Virus record (IMG/VR): IMGVR_UViG_3300036766_000969
Location: 1 to 50,209 of that record
DNA length: 50,209 nt
Strand: one strand, 5' to 3'
DNA from: a virus
Shown here: in pieces, positions 49,524 to 50,209 of the stretch
Layout of the letters: each line of letters begins with the position of its first letter
How positions within the stretch are numbered: the first letter of the stretch is position 1
The notes under the pieces: generated by a model
What the model was told of the DNA's origin: nothing
Seen by the model: only the letters and a program-made list of their open reading frames with translations
The model's database searches: none
Program-made: the position numbers and the translations under genes

Positions 49524-50209
49524 TCAAAAATCGTCCGAATGATCTTCGCTCGTAACCGGCTGGTTCGTCTTCCGACCCAAGCGATCTAGATCGCGGATGC
49601 CTGACCAGTAGGAGCGAAAGTCATCGTAGTAGTAGCTTCGCATCGCCCACGACATCGCATCGAGCACCTTCCCAGCAGTACCATTCGGGAAGTACTGATC
49701 CTGGAAGATGTACCGGATTCGAAAGAGTGTGTGAGCGGGACGAACGATGTCGAGCAAAAGCCGGATCGTAGCATCCACCTGCATCGCGTTGGCTGGGAAG
49801 CCTCCCCCTGGAGGCGCGACGACATCGATGCCGAACCCGAACTCATCCGAGATGTCGAACCCTGAAGCCCCTTGGCGCAGAAGTAAGAAGTTCTCGGTGA
49901 CCCGCACATCTCCCTTGAGGAAAAGGGTCGCCACATCGTTGATCGATTTCGGAACCGACCCTTGAAAGTAGATGGCAACGAGCGCCAGAAGGAAGTCCTG
50001 GAATTCCTTGTCAGAGAACTCCAAGGGTGGGAGCCGCCCGTTCGTCAGGAGCAAATAGCCGACGATGGAGTAGAGAAAGTCAGAACGGGTTGTGGAGAAA
50101 GCCCGATCTCGATCCACATCTTCGAGGGCGAGTTCGATCTTCGCTAGCTCGACCGCCACTGCCTTGAGTTCGACCGTGTAGTTCGGACCCTCGATCGCCG
50201 AGATGTAGT
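49524..50209 (-). CDS. Structural protein, N-terminus beyond window
   Basis: The frame is open to the right edge; a GTG at 50159 could be internal, since the 16 codons upstream (YISAIEGPNYTVELKA) look coding. At least 228 residues. TTRSDFLYSIVGYLLLTNGR, LPPLEFSDKEFQDFLLALVA and IYFQGSVPKSINDVATLFLK form a helical, conserved-looking domain; residues near the end (SWAMRSYYYDDFRSYWSGIR) are aromatic-rich and the tail is acidic (SEDHSDDF). Position and composition suggest a baseplate, neck or fibre-attachment protein. Family not recognised. Confidence 0.75.
   Translation of the reverse strand, partial: YISAIEGPNYTVELKAVAVELAKIELALEDVDRDRAFSTTRSDFLYSIVGYLLLTNGRLPPLEFSDKEFQDFLLALVAIYFQGSVPKSINDVATLFLKGDVRVTENFLLLRQGASGFDISDEFGFGIDVVAPPGGGFPANAMQVDATIRLLLDIVRPAHTLFRIRYIFQDQYFPNGTAGKVLDAMSWAMRSYYYDDFRSYWSGIRDLDRLGRKTNQPVTSEDHSDDF

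Noticed and set aside
13125-50209. tRNA genes, CRISPR arrays, integrase or insertion sequences
   Set aside because: No cloverleaf-like sequence, repeat-spacer pattern, recombinase or transposase was found in either strand by reading.

Overview
The window is part of the virion-structure region of a large tailed double-stranded DNA phage. Almost every gene reads on the minus strand in tightly packed, often overlapping order, so transcription runs from high to low coordinates. The content is phage morphogenesis: tail tube protein, two tail-assembly-chaperone-like proteins, tape measure protein, tube-initiator-like proteins (one fused to a murein hydrolase), a gp27-like hub, a gp5/VgrG-like spike, a hydrophobic possible spike-tip protein, a tail fibre, a lectin-like protein and many accessory virion proteins. 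Hub plus OB-fold spike points to a myovirus-type baseplate, but I recognise no sheath here. Terminase, portal, major capsid and replication genes are also absent and must lie outside. A Sec-exported protein with an outer-membrane-barrel-like C-terminus suggests a Gram-negative host. I see no tRNA genes, CRISPR arrays, insertion sequences or integration functions.

Layout, in transcription order. (a) 50209-46632: a partial structural protein, a fibre-like small protein, a GIY-YIG homing endonuclease, an exported barrel-like protein followed by a good terminator, and a concanavalin-like protein. (b) 46622-41267: a 715-residue tail fibre, small conserved phage proteins, a lone plus-strand gene (43056-43376), a 380-residue protein, and a 277-bp gap holding a LAGLIDADG endonuclease fragment on the plus strand. 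(c) 41198-32385: a poly-Gln helical protein, two proteins sharing an N-terminal LVRKEA.MHLA cassette, a SWIM zinc-finger protein, an FmdB-like zinc ribbon, several beta-rich virion proteins and a DUF5659 protein. (d) 32335-24204: an HNH/endonuclease-VII gene, three Gp80-like paralogues, Ig-like neck/adaptor proteins and small zinc-finger proteins. (e) 24200-23844: a second lone plus-strand gene. (f) 23766-1: a neck-like protein, a PD-(D/E)XK/VSR-like homing endonuclease, tail tube, chaperones, tape measure, initiators, hub, spike, spike-tip candidate and a giant structural protein that runs off the left edge.

How it works together: genes from 19868 down to 1 form a normal tail assembly line. 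Tube subunits polymerise around the tape measure (1145 residues, about 170 nm if the usual 1.5 angstrom per residue rule holds), helped by the chaperones, and the tube is nucleated on a hub/spike baseplate that carries a transglycosylase. Genes above 24 kb look like neck, decoration, fibre and packaged accessory proteins.

The most unusual features are: four different homing-endonuclease families within 28 kb; an in-frame TGA joining the two chaperone genes; an open frame continuing past the tube stop codon; a 20-bp tandem duplication and a fused ORF side by side at 20.5-20.9 kb; a recurrent TTCCTCTTATAGG-like motif ahead of several genes; and a shared N-terminal helix motif in several virion-type proteins.
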